A stretch of DNA of 64,000 nt, taken from the NCBI RefSeq assembly GCF_017310645.1, contig NZ_JAFLRH010000018.1, positions 49,184-113,183 of the forward strand. The letters are read 5' to 3'. Positions within the stretch are counted from its first letter, which is position 1, and every line of letters starts with the position of its first letter. A model generated the notes under the pieces. It was not told where the DNA came from. It was given only the letters and a program-made list of their open reading frames with translations, and searched no databases. This stretch comes from Paradesulfitobacterium ferrireducens. GTDB lineage: Bacteria > Bacillota > Desulfitobacteriia > Desulfitobacteriales > Desulfitobacteriaceae. Positions 43,601 through 51,670 of this stretch are shown here, piece after piece. The position numbers were made by a program, and so were the translations under genes.

Positions 43601-43722
43601 AGGTCGAGCGACGCTTGAATGCCGCTGATCCCTCCGCCCACAACCAGCACATCGCCGAAGTTGGTGCTGCCGGAGCTTTGCGCCAGCTGGGCGATTCTTT
43701 CTTTAAGCAGGAGTTCTTCCAT
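40627..43722 (-). CDS. bamE: Long HdrA-like flavin/iron-sulfur subunit with in-frame UGA (Sec76) (BamE-like)
   Basis: Read through a TGA at 43495-43497, this is a 1031-residue electron-distributing subunit. Module 1: FAD fold VLVVGGGISGIQASLDLATA, then GGHMAQLDKTFPTNDCSM, UGA (residue 76) and ILNPKLVEVGRHPNIEV. HdrA proteins have a cysteine here (CSMC/CSxC), so the UGA is probably selenocysteine. Ferredoxin motifs CTGCTTCVEYC and CKICEAVC follow at about 125-186. Module 2: GVFVCHCGANIG (about 475) and a second FAD fold VVGGGLAGMTTALS (about 613). C-terminal ferredoxin: CMGCGACISSC and CKGCGLCNSKCP. The frame is open throughout apart from the UGA. The ATG at 43722 follows AGAGGTG. It would take part in flavin-based electron bifurcation with the neighbouring subunits. 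Confidence 0.87.
43462..43479 (-). other. SECIS-like hairpin behind the hdrA UGA
   Basis: CTGGTCG, loop AGGT, CGGCCGG on the minus strand form a seven-pair stem (two G-U pairs) starting 15 bases after the UGA. The loop sequence AGGU recalls the apical loop of the E. coli fdhF SECIS. Confidence 0.7.
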
Positions 43723-43757
43723 CTCTATCACCTCTTCCGTATTTTATTGAAATTACC

Positions 43758-44912
43758 TCAGATGACTTCCTGGAGAATCTCGGTAATGTCTTTCACATGG
43801 ATGGCATCATCATAGTTCAAAACCAAGCGGCTGTCTTCAAAGTTGGTGATGCAATAGGGACAGGCCGTGACCAGCTCCTCCGCCCCGGCTTCCAGCGCTT
43901 GTTCCAGCCGGATGTTTGCAAAACGGTCAGACTTCTGAGTCTCAATCCAAATCCTGCCCCCGCCCATGCCGCAGCACAGGCTCTCTTCCCGCGACTCCGG
44001 CATTTCGTTCAGTTCCAGTCCGGGTATCTTTTTCAAGACCTCCCGCGGTTCATCAAAGATGCCGTTATGGCGGCCGAGGTAGCATGGATCATGGTAGGTA
44101 ATTTTCTTCAGGTACTCCTTGTTAATCTTGAGCCTTCCCTCGTTTATCAGCTCGAACAAATACTGGGTTATATGCACGATTTCAAAGTTCACCCTGAATT
44201 CTTCCGGGTACTCGTTCTTAAACGTTTCGTAGCAATGGGGGGAAGAGACCAGGATTTTCCTGACGCCGTGTTCGATCCAGGTCTTGATATTCTCCTTGGC
44301 CAGGCGTTTGAAGAGTTCTTCATTCCCGGTCTTGCGGATGCTTTCCCCGCAGCAGTTTTCCTTGACACCCAGGATGCCGAAATCCACCCCGGCCTTATTA
44401 AGGATATTGACGGTGGCGGCGGCAACTTTCTTTAATCTTGCATCATAACTCAGGTAACAGCCGGGAAAATACAAGATTTCCATCCCTTCGGCAAAGGGTT
44501 TGACCGGGAGGCCCTGGGCCCAATCCGCCCGCTTGGCCCGATCTTCTCCGAAGGGGTTGCCGTCTGAGGCCAAGTTGGCTCCGGCGGTGCGGACAGGCTT
44601 TACCGGTGCGGGGAAAACCCCATAGCCCGAAGCAAAGCGGCGCAGGGCAATCATGTTATCGATCTGCTTGACTTCCCTGGGGCATTTCTGAACACACTTG
44701 CCGCAGGTCGTGCATCGCCAGATCTCTTCCCGTTCAATCTCAGTCAAACCGAACGTCGCCTCCCGGATGAGCAGGCGCATACTAAACGTGCGAACCCTGT
44801 TCCATGGGCAAACGGTATCACATCTCCCGCATTGATAGCAGTACTTTAAGGCTTCGGCCCCACTCTCTTTGATTTCATCTATTGCCTCTTTGAAGGGTTG
44901 TACAGTTTCCAC
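43758..44912 (-). CDS. bamD: HdrD-like subunit: ferredoxin plus two CCG domains (BamD-like)
   Basis: A 384-residue protein fusing an HdrC-like ferredoxin domain (CYQCGRCDTVCPWNR, CTTCGKCVQKCPREV, residues 25-80) to two HdrB-like CCG domains. Domain 1: LYFPGCYLSYDARLKK, ENCCGESIRKTG and SSPHCYETF. Domain 2: YHDPCYLGRHNGIFDEP, SLCCGMGGGRIW and ACPYCITNF. CCG domains bind the non-cubane clusters that handle heterodisulfide-like chemistry. The start is a GTG ten bases after GAAGGG. It lies 35 bases upstream of the HdrA-like gene. A dispersed repeat separates it from bamC within the operon. Confidence 0.87.
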   Translation of the reverse strand: METVQPFKEAIDEIKESGAEALKYCYQCGRCDTVCPWNRVRTFSMRLLIREATFGLTEIEREEIWRCTTCGKCVQKCPREVKQIDNMIALRRFASGYGVFPAPVKPVRTAGANLASDGNPFGEDRAKRADWAQGLPVKPFAEGMEILYFPGCYLSYDARLKKVAAATVNILNKAGVDFGILGVKENCCGESIRKTGNEELFKRLAKENIKTWIEHGVRKILVSSPHCYETFKNEYPEEFRVNFEIVHITQYLFELINEGRLKINKEYLKKITYHDPCYLGRHNGIFDEPREVLKKIPGLELNEMPESREESLCCGMGGGRIWIETQKSDRFANIRLEQALEAGAEELVTACPYCITNFEDSRLVLNYDDAIHVKDITEILQEVI

Positions 44913-44961
44913 AGTTTTCGATCCCTTCTTTCACAAACAATTTGTAGTAACTTTTGGAGCA

Positions 44962-45046
44962 GTAGTCAGTACTAAGAATTATGTCTTGGAATTATTCTGA
45001 CTCCTGTTCCTGAATTCTGAATTTGTTCCTGAATTCTGAATTCTAC
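44962..45046. repeat. Heptamer-type repeat cluster inside the bam operon
   Basis: GTAGTCAGTACTAAGAATTA at 44962-44981 precedes three reverse-type units ending in CTGAATTCTGAATTCTAC (44994-45046). The last unit abuts the bamC stop codon (45047-45049). Confidence 0.78.
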
Positions 45047-45583
45047 CTACTTTTGGTTTATCCGTGCCATGGTCTCTATTAGCTTCTCAAAGCCGTATTT
45101 GTCCACCAGGGATTTGAGCCCGACCTCCATGTCATCCAGCTTGACGTCTTCTTCGACTTCCTCTTCCCTTTCTTCATAAATAAGGGCATCGGCTAAGCAC
45201 CACTGGACACACATGGGCTCTTCGAGGGTTGGGTCATCTTCACACATGTCGCATTTCAGGGGCAGGCCGGAATCCGGCTCCTTGAAAGCGTCCCTGGAGG
45301 GACACGATGCCCGGCAAAAGCCGCATTCATCATATTCCTTGCCGTTGATAATATATTTATCCCGGCCCATACATTCGGCCGCGGTATATTCCCCCGCGTA
45401 GACCGGCACAAACACGTCTCTCAGCGGATCGCGAATCAGGCGGATCCGGGCCCGCGCGGGATTGTTGCTGCTGTATTTGGGGGTTGCATGAAACGAAGCG
45501 CAGATCACCTCACAGGCCTTGCAGCCGTTGCACTTGTCCAGATCGATGCGGATGGTTTTAATTTTCTTCTTCACTTTGCTCAT
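45047..45583 (-). CDS. bamC: 4Fe-4S electron-transfer subunit of the AOR (BamC-like)
   Basis: A 178-residue iron-sulfur protein of the type that partners tungsten AOR-family reductases. Cysteine groups: CNGCKACEVICASFH at about residue 17, CGFCRASCPSRDAFK, and CDMC with CVQWCLADALIYEE. That suggests three 4Fe-4S clusters. I start at the ATG at 45583, seven bases after GAGGG; the ATG one codon earlier is equally possible. The start overlaps the end of bamB by 26 bases, indicating coupled translation in stoichiometric amounts. Confidence 0.87.
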   Translation of the reverse strand: MSKVKKKIKTIRIDLDKCNGCKACEVICASFHATPKYSSNNPARARIRLIRDPLRDVFVPVYAGEYTAAECMGRDKYIINGKEYDECGFCRASCPSRDAFKEPDSGLPLKCDMCEDDPTLEEPMCVQWCLADALIYEEREEEVEEDVKLDDMEVGLKSLVDKYGFEKLIETMARINQK

Positions 45584-47534
45584 CATAAATCCCTCTCTGT
45601 TCAAAGTCTTCGACCACATAACCCAGGTTCAAATCCTGCAGGGTCTCTTGCGTAGGAACACCGTTCATGTTAAATCCCCGGAATTTGTAATACTCATCTA
45701 AGAGCGTCTTTTCAAGTTCAGGGAACCGGTGCTTCCAATGGTCTTCCGGCGGCCGGTCATCCTGTCTTCTTAAGCCTCTTCTGTTATTGATCGCCCGGAT
45801 CAGGGTCCGGTTTCTCTTCGCTGTTTTTTTCAGTCTGGCTTCATCGAAATCCATCCCAGTCGCCGCCGAGATGACTTCCGGATAATTGTGGATATGATAG
45901 GCAGGCTTGAGCGGGAATGAGGACAATCCGGCGCACATTCCGAGGGAGTCATCAATGTAGTGCATCATCTCCATCCAGTCCACCAGCTCGCACGCCATTT
46001 CAACCGTCGGGTAATAGGGATTGGAATTTTCCCCGCGCGGATTCCAATCCAGGAAATACTGCTTAAACTTTTCATCCGGAACATGAATCCAGTCCTTAAT
46101 AAACTCTTCCCGGTCTTCCCGGTTCGAAAAAGGCCCTTGCGGGAACTGGCCTTCGATTTGGGTGATGTTGATTTTTTCCCCGGTCGAATACATTAGGAAG
46201 TAAATCGGATTCAGCATCCCTAATTTAAGCGGTAGCTGCTCGTGTTTTTTAATGTTGTTATGGGCGTACTCTTCCGCGCCGTTGCCGATCTGCTTGGCTG
46301 CCCAATAGGTACCGTTGGCCAGAATATCTCCGATTCCTTCACGGCGGGCGATTTTGTCGAGGAACCAGAAAAACCGCTCCTCCGTATCGGACGGCATCCC
46401 CGGCAGATCCTTGTCCGTCAGAATACCTGCTTCATAAAGCTCGATGGCAAAGGCGATCGTCTGTGGGGTGGTAAATCCATCCACACCATAGGCCTGGGCA
46501 TTGGAATTGATTCTGTACCCGAACTCCAGATCCGACATGGCGGCCATGGTGTATGTCAGTTTGGAATAACATTTCATCATGTATTTGGGAACGCCCGGGT
46601 AGGCCACGGAGGCCCCGCAGCTGAGCGGGCAGTTGTAACAGCTTAAGAAGCGCTCAAGCGTTTTCTCCGCGCTTTCCGTCCATTGCTTTTCCACTTCTTC
46701 CGTCCAGAAGTCTTTCCTGCGCGTACGGGCATTGCCCCACATGAAACTGGTGGTGTGCCACTTTTCATCGTGGAGCTTCATTTCCTGGGGCGACCCCAGC
46801 CCTTGGAAAATAGGTTCGACCATCCCGAGCGGATTCTTCTCCCGGAACTTGACATATTTCAAAATATCATTGCAATGCCCTATAAATTCGGCCGGGCGGG
46901 CGATATTAACATCCCTGGTGCCGCGGACAGCGATAGCCTTTAACCTCTTGTCCCCCATGACCCCACCCAGCCCTAAGCGGCTGGCACTGGAGCGACCCTG
47001 TTCAATCGAGGCAAAATAGACCCGGTTTTCCCCGGCCAGGCCAATGGCCGCGACATGCGCATTGGGTTCATTCAATTCGCGCCGGATGATTTCCGCTGTT
47101 TCCAAGGTGCCTTTTCCCTGAAGGTGACTGGCATCGCGGATTTCCACTTTGTCATTGTTAATCCACAAATACACCAGGCTGGGAGCACGGCCCCGAATGA
47201 TTACTTTGTCATACCCGGCATGCTTTAACTCGGGCGCAAAGAAACCGCCCATCATGGAAAACGCCATGAGCTTGGTCTGAGGAGAAAAACTGGAGACAAT
47301 CGTGCGGTTGGCGCCGGGAGCCTGGGTTCCGCCCAAAAGGCCGGCACTGAAGATCAGCAGGTTCTCAGGTGAATAAGGGTCAACCTCAGGAGGAACCCGG
47401 TCCCATAAGATCTTGGCATTTGTGCCCAGCCCGCCCAGATAAAGTTCAGCTAAGGCCGGATCGGTTTCTACTTTTTCAATGTTGCCGCTGGATAAATCAA
47501 TTTCCAAGTTATACCCTGTCTCTGCATATCTCAT
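45558..47534 (-). CDS. bamB: AOR-family reductase, class II benzoyl-CoA reductase catalytic subunit type
   Basis: A 658-residue aldehyde:ferredoxin oxidoreductase family protein expected to hold a tungsten bis-pterin and one 4Fe-4S cluster. N-terminal domain: MRYAETGYNLEIDLSSG, ELYLGGLGTNAKILWDRVPP. Cofactor region: IEQGRSSASRLGLGGVMGDK. Cluster cysteines: LSCYNCPLSCGASV at about residue 300, with the last one further on. Stretches such as WHTTSFMWGNARTRRKDFW, ANGTYWAAKQIGNGAEEYAH and KHEQLPLKLGMLNPIY are of the BamB type rather than of simple AORs. BamB reduces benzoyl-CoA to the dienoyl-CoA without ATP. Another aromatic acyl-CoA could be the real substrate. GAGGTG precedes the ATG. First gene of the operon. 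Confidence 0.87.
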   Translation of the reverse strand: MRYAETGYNLEIDLSSGNIEKVETDPALAELYLGGLGTNAKILWDRVPPEVDPYSPENLLIFSAGLLGGTQAPGANRTIVSSFSPQTKLMAFSMMGGFFAPELKHAGYDKVIIRGRAPSLVYLWINNDKVEIRDASHLQGKGTLETAEIIRRELNEPNAHVAAIGLAGENRVYFASIEQGRSSASRLGLGGVMGDKRLKAIAVRGTRDVNIARPAEFIGHCNDILKYVKFREKNPLGMVEPIFQGLGSPQEMKLHDEKWHTTSFMWGNARTRRKDFWTEEVEKQWTESAEKTLERFLSCYNCPLSCGASVAYPGVPKYMMKCYSKLTYTMAAMSDLEFGYRINSNAQAYGVDGFTTPQTIAFAIELYEAGILTDKDLPGMPSDTEERFFWFLDKIARREGIGDILANGTYWAAKQIGNGAEEYAHNNIKKHEQLPLKLGMLNPIYFLMYSTGEKINITQIEGQFPQGPFSNREDREEFIKDWIHVPDEKFKQYFLDWNPRGENSNPYYPTVEMACELVDWMEMMHYIDDSLGMCAGLSSFPLKPAYHIHNYPEVISAATGMDFDEARLKKTAKRNRTLIRAINNRRGLRRQDDRPPEDHWKHRFPELEKTLLDEYYKFRGFNMNGVPTQETLQDLNLGYVVEDFEQRGIYDEQSEEEN

Positions 47535-47576
47535 ATTTCAACACCTCTAGGCTTATAGTTGTTTATCTTAGCCATT

Positions 47577-47592
47577 TGCAAGTAAGATGCCA
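47577..47592 (-). promoter_or_regulatory. Sigma54-type (-24/-12) promoter of the bam operon
   Basis: TGGCATCTTACTTGCA on the minus strand matches the -24/-12 consensus (TGGCAC, five bases, TTGCA) with one mismatch in the strongly conserved part and exact spacing. It lies 43 bases upstream of the bamB ATG, leaving a leader of about 30 bases. Confidence 0.6.
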
Positions 47593-47711
47593 TGTTTCGG
47601 TTTCGGAATTGCCCTGAGGCCTGATCGGTGTAAATCAGCGGTTCAACAGTCGAAAACATCTTGCGAGTGGTTATCCCAGCCTGAATATTCAAATAGTATG
47701 AGGGGTTGACA

Positions 47712-47747
47712 GGCAAACACCACTGCAAAATTGCAGTGGTGTTTGCC
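47712..47747. promoter_or_regulatory. 36-bp perfect palindrome, probable activator site
   Basis: GGCAAACACCACTGCAA and TTGCAGTGGTGTTTGCC are separated by two A's. The centre is about 160 bases upstream of the expected bam transcription start, a usual distance for the enhancer site of a sigma54 activator. A terminator role is less likely, as no gene ends here. The remaining bases of 47535-47957 hold no convincing gene. Confidence 0.55.
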
Positions 47748-47957
47748 TTTTGCGGCGAAAACCATACCAAATGTGCACTTTAGGGAGTAAATCAATTCTG
47801 CATTGGTATGATGTCAAATCGACTTAGCGCAACGTAGGCTAAATCAGAAAGTCGCTAGAAATTGTAAGAATTTTTTGCCAAGTCCAGGTAAAGGTTGCAG
47901 GATATTTTATACAGACGGAGAATTATACTTTCATTATAAAAAAGGGAGGAATTGTCA

Positions 47958-48656
47958 ATGCATCAGGTCAAATGGCTCGGTCATTCCGCTTGTCTCATTA
48001 CCAGTCAGCAAGGAACGGCTATCCTTATCGATCCCTGGATCACCGGCAACCCGAGCTGCCCAGTCAAGAGAGAGGATCTTGGCCGCGTCGATATCATCTT
48101 AGTAAGCCACGATCACTTTGACCATATCGGGACAGACATTCCGGCTCTGGTGGAAGCATCCGGTGCAACGGTTGTCGTACAGCCGGAATTAATCGCCGGC
48201 TTGCAGGAAGCCGGTGTCAAAGGGGATAATATCGTCTCCTACGGCATGGGGATGAATATCGGGGGGACAGTAGAAATCAAGGGAATTAAAATCACCATGA
48301 CCCAGGCTTTGCATTCCAGCGCGGCCGGAAGTCCCTGCGGCTATATCATTACTTTGGAAGACGAGAAAACAATCTATCACGCCGGAGATACCGGGATTTT
48401 TGCCGGGATGGAATTATTGGGTGAAATTTATCATCTCGACCTGGCCCTGGTTCCGATCGGCAGCGTCTTTGTGATGGACCCGGTACAGGCCGCTTATAGT
48501 CTACGCTTACTGAAAGCCAAGACAGCCGTTCCGATTCATTATGCCACCTTCCCAATCCTTACCCAGGACGCATCAGGGTTCGTGCGATTGGCACAAGAGA
48601 AGGCTCCGGATACCCAAGTGGTCGCCTTAAAACCCGGAGAAGAGGTTTCAATATAG
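47958..48656 (+). CDS. UPF0173 metallo-beta-lactamase-fold hydrolase (copy 2)
   Basis: A 232-residue paralogue of the hydrolase at 15214-15906. It shows WLGHSACLITSQQGTAILID at the N-terminus, the zinc motif LVSHDHFDHIGTDIPAL, YHAGDTGIFAGMELLG and VPIHYATFPILTQ. The first motif has SHDHFDH where copy 1 has THGHRDH; both keep the metal ligands HxHxDH. The ATG at 47958 lies eight bases after GGGAGG; the TTG two codons earlier is too close. Divergent from the bam operon; no functional link is evident. Confidence 0.88.
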   Translation: MHQVKWLGHSACLITSQQGTAILIDPWITGNPSCPVKREDLGRVDIILVSHDHFDHIGTDIPALVEASGATVVVQPELIAGLQEAGVKGDNIVSYGMGMNIGGTVEIKGIKITMTQALHSSAAGSPCGYIITLEDEKTIYHAGDTGIFAGMELLGEIYHLDLALVPIGSVFVMDPVQAAYSLRLLKAKTAVPIHYATFPILTQDASGFVRLAQEKAPDTQVVALKPGEEVSI

Positions 48657-48699
48657 CCATTGCCTCGGTCAATACGATATAGTCTTTGATATTTCACAG

Positions 48700-48732
48700 A
48701 GAGCTGCTCTTAGAGCAGCTCTTGTTTTTATC
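48700..48732. terminator. Terminator between convergent hydrolase and ligase genes
   Basis: AGAGCTGCTC, loop TTA, GAGCAGCTCT, then TTGTTTTTATC. Serves the rightward hydrolase gene and possibly the leftward ligase gene. Confidence 0.85.
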
Positions 48733-48749
48733 CCACTTGTTCTGCCGCA

Positions 48750-50384
48750 TTATTTCTGCGTTTGAGCCGCCACTAAACTTGCGGCGCCGAATTTCTCCCG
48801 CAGGCGCGGTTTTTCAATCTTGCCGGTGGGGTTGCGCGGGACGTTATCAAAGATAATCTTGCGCGGACGTTTATAGCGCGGCATAGGGGCGCAGAAGACC
48901 GTGATTTCTTCTTCCGTGCACAGACAACCTGGTTTTAGTTCAATGATCGCGGCCGCTATTTCACCCAGACGCCCGTCCGGCAAGCCGATCACGGCTACAT
49001 CCTTGATTGCAGGATGCGCCCGGAGAAAATCCTCAATTTGCACCGGATAGATATTCTCTCCCCCGCTGATAATCACATCTTTTTTCCGGTCAACCAAATA
49101 TATAAAACCGTCTTCATCCATCCGGGCCATATCCCCGGTAAACAACCAGCCGTCTTTGAGCACTGCAGCAGTCGCTTCCGGGTCATTGTAGTAGCATTTC
49201 ATCACACCCGGTCCTTTGACCGCCAATTCCCCCACCTGACCCCGGGGTACAGGGGAGCCATTCTCATCCGTAATCTTGACTTCCCAGTTGTGACCCGGCA
49301 CTCCGATCGCGCCCACTTTATGAATATTCTCAGTCCCTAAATGGACACATCCTGGCCCGATCGATTCGCTCAAGCCATAGTTGGTATCGTAAAGATGGTT
49401 GGGGAAATATTTTTTCCAGCGGTTAATTAAGCTGGGGGGAACTGGCTGCGCCCCGATATGCATGAGTCTCCAGCGGGAAAGATCATAGTCTTCCAGCTTT
49501 AATTCTCCTCTTTCAACGGCATCCAGAATGTCCTGGGCCCAGGGAACCAAAAGCCAGACAATGCTGATTTTTTCTTCAGAGACTGTTTTGAGGATCCATT
49601 CCGGCTTCACGCCGCGCAACAAGACCGCTTTGCTCCCCGAGAGCAAACTCCCGAACCAATGCATCTTGGCCCCGGTATGGTAAAGGGGCGGGATCAACAG
49701 AAAATTATCTTCCAGCGTTTGGCCATGGTGTTCGAGCTCCGTTTCACAGGCTGACATCAGACTGCGGTGCGTATGCAAAATGGCTTTGGGAAATCCCGTC
49801 GTGCCGGAAGAGAAATAAACGGCCGCATCGTCCTCATCCGCAAGTTTAATCGGCGGGGCTTCCGAGGAACAATTGGCCGTGAGGCGGTCATAGCTCTCAG
49901 CAAAAGAAGGACGGTTTTCTCCCGCATAAAAAAGCGTCTTCACTCTGGGTATCTGATCATAGATCGTTTCCACCCGGCCGATAAATTCCGGCCCGAAAAT
50001 CATGGCCACCGCTTCGGATAAACCTAAACAGTATTTGATTTCCTCAGCCGTGTAGCGAAAGTTTAACGGGACAGCGACCGCGCCCGTTTTTAAGATACCA
50101 AAATAAATCGGCAGCCATTCCAGGCAATTCATTAACAGAATCGCGACCTTATCTCCCTTTTTAATTCCCCTTTTTAAAAGGAGATTGGCCAGCCGGTTGG
50201 CTTTCTCGTCAAAAACGCGCCAGGTCATATCCCGCCGGTATTCACCGGCCGGGTTGTTTTCAATCAATTCGTACTCAAGCCAGGTGACATTGTGACTTTC
50301 CTGGAGGTCCATGTTAATCTCAGTGATGCATCGTTCTTGTCCATACATCTCGGCATTGCGCGCCAGGATTTCCGTAATGGGCAT
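48750..50384 (-). CDS. AMP-forming acyl-CoA synthetase
   Basis: A 544-residue ANL-superfamily ligase that activates a carboxylic acid to its CoA ester via an acyl-adenylate. Motifs: P-loop YFSSGTTGFPKAILHTHRS, DTNYGLSESIGPG, DGWLFTGDMARMDEDGFIYL, DRKKDVIISGGENIYPVQIE, and the catalytic lysine in NPTGKIEKPRLRE. The ATG at 50384 follows GGGAGG by ten bases; the frame extends further upstream but into hydrophobic sequence without a ribosome site. Near the bam operon it might supply an aromatic or alicyclic acyl-CoA, but it is not specifically of the benzoate-CoA ligase type; a fatty acid is equally possible. Confidence 0.85.
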   Translation of the reverse strand: MPITEILARNAEMYGQERCITEINMDLQESHNVTWLEYELIENNPAGEYRRDMTWRVFDEKANRLANLLLKRGIKKGDKVAILLMNCLEWLPIYFGILKTGAVAVPLNFRYTAEEIKYCLGLSEAVAMIFGPEFIGRVETIYDQIPRVKTLFYAGENRPSFAESYDRLTANCSSEAPPIKLADEDDAAVYFSSGTTGFPKAILHTHRSLMSACETELEHHGQTLEDNFLLIPPLYHTGAKMHWFGSLLSGSKAVLLRGVKPEWILKTVSEEKISIVWLLVPWAQDILDAVERGELKLEDYDLSRWRLMHIGAQPVPPSLINRWKKYFPNHLYDTNYGLSESIGPGCVHLGTENIHKVGAIGVPGHNWEVKITDENGSPVPRGQVGELAVKGPGVMKCYYNDPEATAAVLKDGWLFTGDMARMDEDGFIYLVDRKKDVIISGGENIYPVQIEDFLRAHPAIKDVAVIGLPDGRLGEIAAAIIELKPGCLCTEEEITVFCAPMPRYKRPRKIIFDNVPRNPTGKIEKPRLREKFGAASLVAAQTQK

Positions 50385-50617
50385 TCTCTTTTTTCCTCCC
50401 GTTCTACCAACACTGCGAAGAGATTGGCATTTTAAAAATAAAAAAAGGCCGTACTTCCAAATGAAAAACCACACCTAAAATTATAAAGCGATGCCGGGCG
50501 TTAAGCAACATTTCTTTTGTTGGCAGTTCTTTTGTCGGCAGAACCCTTTTGCAATTGAATCAATATATTAAGTTATTAGAAACGGAGAAACGGAATGTTA
50601 GCGTGAGGAGGGTCTAA

Positions 50618-51544
50618 ATGCATACGTTGAAACGGATTTCTAAAGTTTTCGAAGCAGCGGCTGAAATTCCTTTTGACGACTCCTCGAAGTTTATCTTAAT
50701 GAGTGACGTCCACCGGGGGGATGGCAGCTGGGCTGATGACTTTTCCAAGAACCAAAACCTCTATTTTGCAGCCTTAACTCATTATTACAATGAAAATTAT
50801 ACTTATATTGAGATTGGTGATGGAGACGAACTTTGGAAGAATAGAAAGCTCTCCGACATTATCCAAGTACACAGCGACGCGTTTTGGCTTCTTTCAAAAT
50901 TCTTCAATGAAGGCAGGCTATATTTAATATTCGGAAATCATGATATGGTGAAACGAAATGATAAATGCGTTCAAAACAATTTATACCGCTACTTTCATGA
51001 ACCGGAGAAAAAGTATATTCCCTTATTCGAGAACATTAAGCTTCATGAGGGTGTAGTTCTGAGACACCGGGTGACGGGTCAAAGAATTCTCTTGATCCAC
51101 GGACATCAAGTGAGTTTCTGCGATTATACGCTTTGGAAATTCAGCCGCTTTTTAGTTAGGTATCTTTGGAGACCGCTTGAGTTATTTGGAGTCAATGACC
51201 CAACCAGTACCGCCAAAAATTATGATAAGAAAGATACCGTTGAAAATAAACTGACTGAGTGGGTTATCCGGGAAAAACATATGTTAATTGCCGGCCACAC
51301 CCACAGGCCGATGTTTCCGGAAGTGGGAGACCCCCCCTATTTCAATGATGGCAGTTGTGTCCATCCCCGCAGCATCACGGGCATTGAAATTGCGGACGGT
51401 TCGATTACTTTGGTCAAATGGAATGTCAAAACAAAGAACGACGGCCAATTGTACATCGGCAGAGATGTCCTGGTAGGTCCGAGAAGGTTGGAGGATTATT
51501 TCAGATACTCACAAATTGGGGACAAGGCGCATACAATAAACTAG
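50618..51544 (+). CDS. Metallophosphoesterase (calcineurin-like)
   Basis: A 308-residue soluble phosphoesterase. The five metal motifs are visible: LMSDVHRGDG (about residue 28), EIGDGDELW, IFGNHDM, LIHGHQVSF and IAGHTHRPMFPE. Such enzymes cleave phosphomonoesters or diesters such as nucleotides or UDP-sugar-lipids; this resembles UDP-2,3-diacylglucosamine hydrolase-like and YkuE-like proteins only generally. GAGGAGGG precedes the ATG. Divergent from the acyl-CoA synthetase. Confidence 0.85.
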   Translation: MHTLKRISKVFEAAAEIPFDDSSKFILMSDVHRGDGSWADDFSKNQNLYFAALTHYYNENYTYIEIGDGDELWKNRKLSDIIQVHSDAFWLLSKFFNEGRLYLIFGNHDMVKRNDKCVQNNLYRYFHEPEKKYIPLFENIKLHEGVVLRHRVTGQRILLIHGHQVSFCDYTLWKFSRFLVRYLWRPLELFGVNDPTSTAKNYDKKDTVENKLTEWVIREKHMLIAGHTHRPMFPEVGDPPYFNDGSCVHPRSITGIEIADGSITLVKWNVKTKNDGQLYIGRDVLVGPRRLEDYFRYSQIGDKAHTIN

Positions 51545-51596
51545 AAAATCCTTCTCTATTCATTGTAAAATTGCTTCTACACTAGAGTATATAGAA

Positions 51597-51630
51597 AGCA
51601 GCCTTTCGCATGGTAAGGCTGCTCATTATT
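51597..51630. terminator. Terminator between convergent phosphoesterase and dehydrogenase genes
   Basis: AGCAGCCTT, a nine-base loop and AAGGCTGCT, followed by CATTATTATG. About 53 bases past the phosphoesterase stop and 41 past the dehydrogenase stop. Confidence 0.7.
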
Positions 51631-51670
51631 ATGCAATAAGATTAACTAGGGTTAATCGATATCACCAAGA

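Noticed and set aside
43104..43722. Reading hdrA as a broken gene or as two genes split by a stop
   Set aside because: The frame is the same on both sides, coding continues without loss across the TGA, the TGA replaces a conserved Cys, and a SECIS-like hairpin follows.
47531..47770. 79-codon open frame upstream of bamB on the minus strand
   Set aside because: It runs through the 36-bp palindrome and the -24/-12 promoter, has no ribosome site, and its composition is not protein-like.
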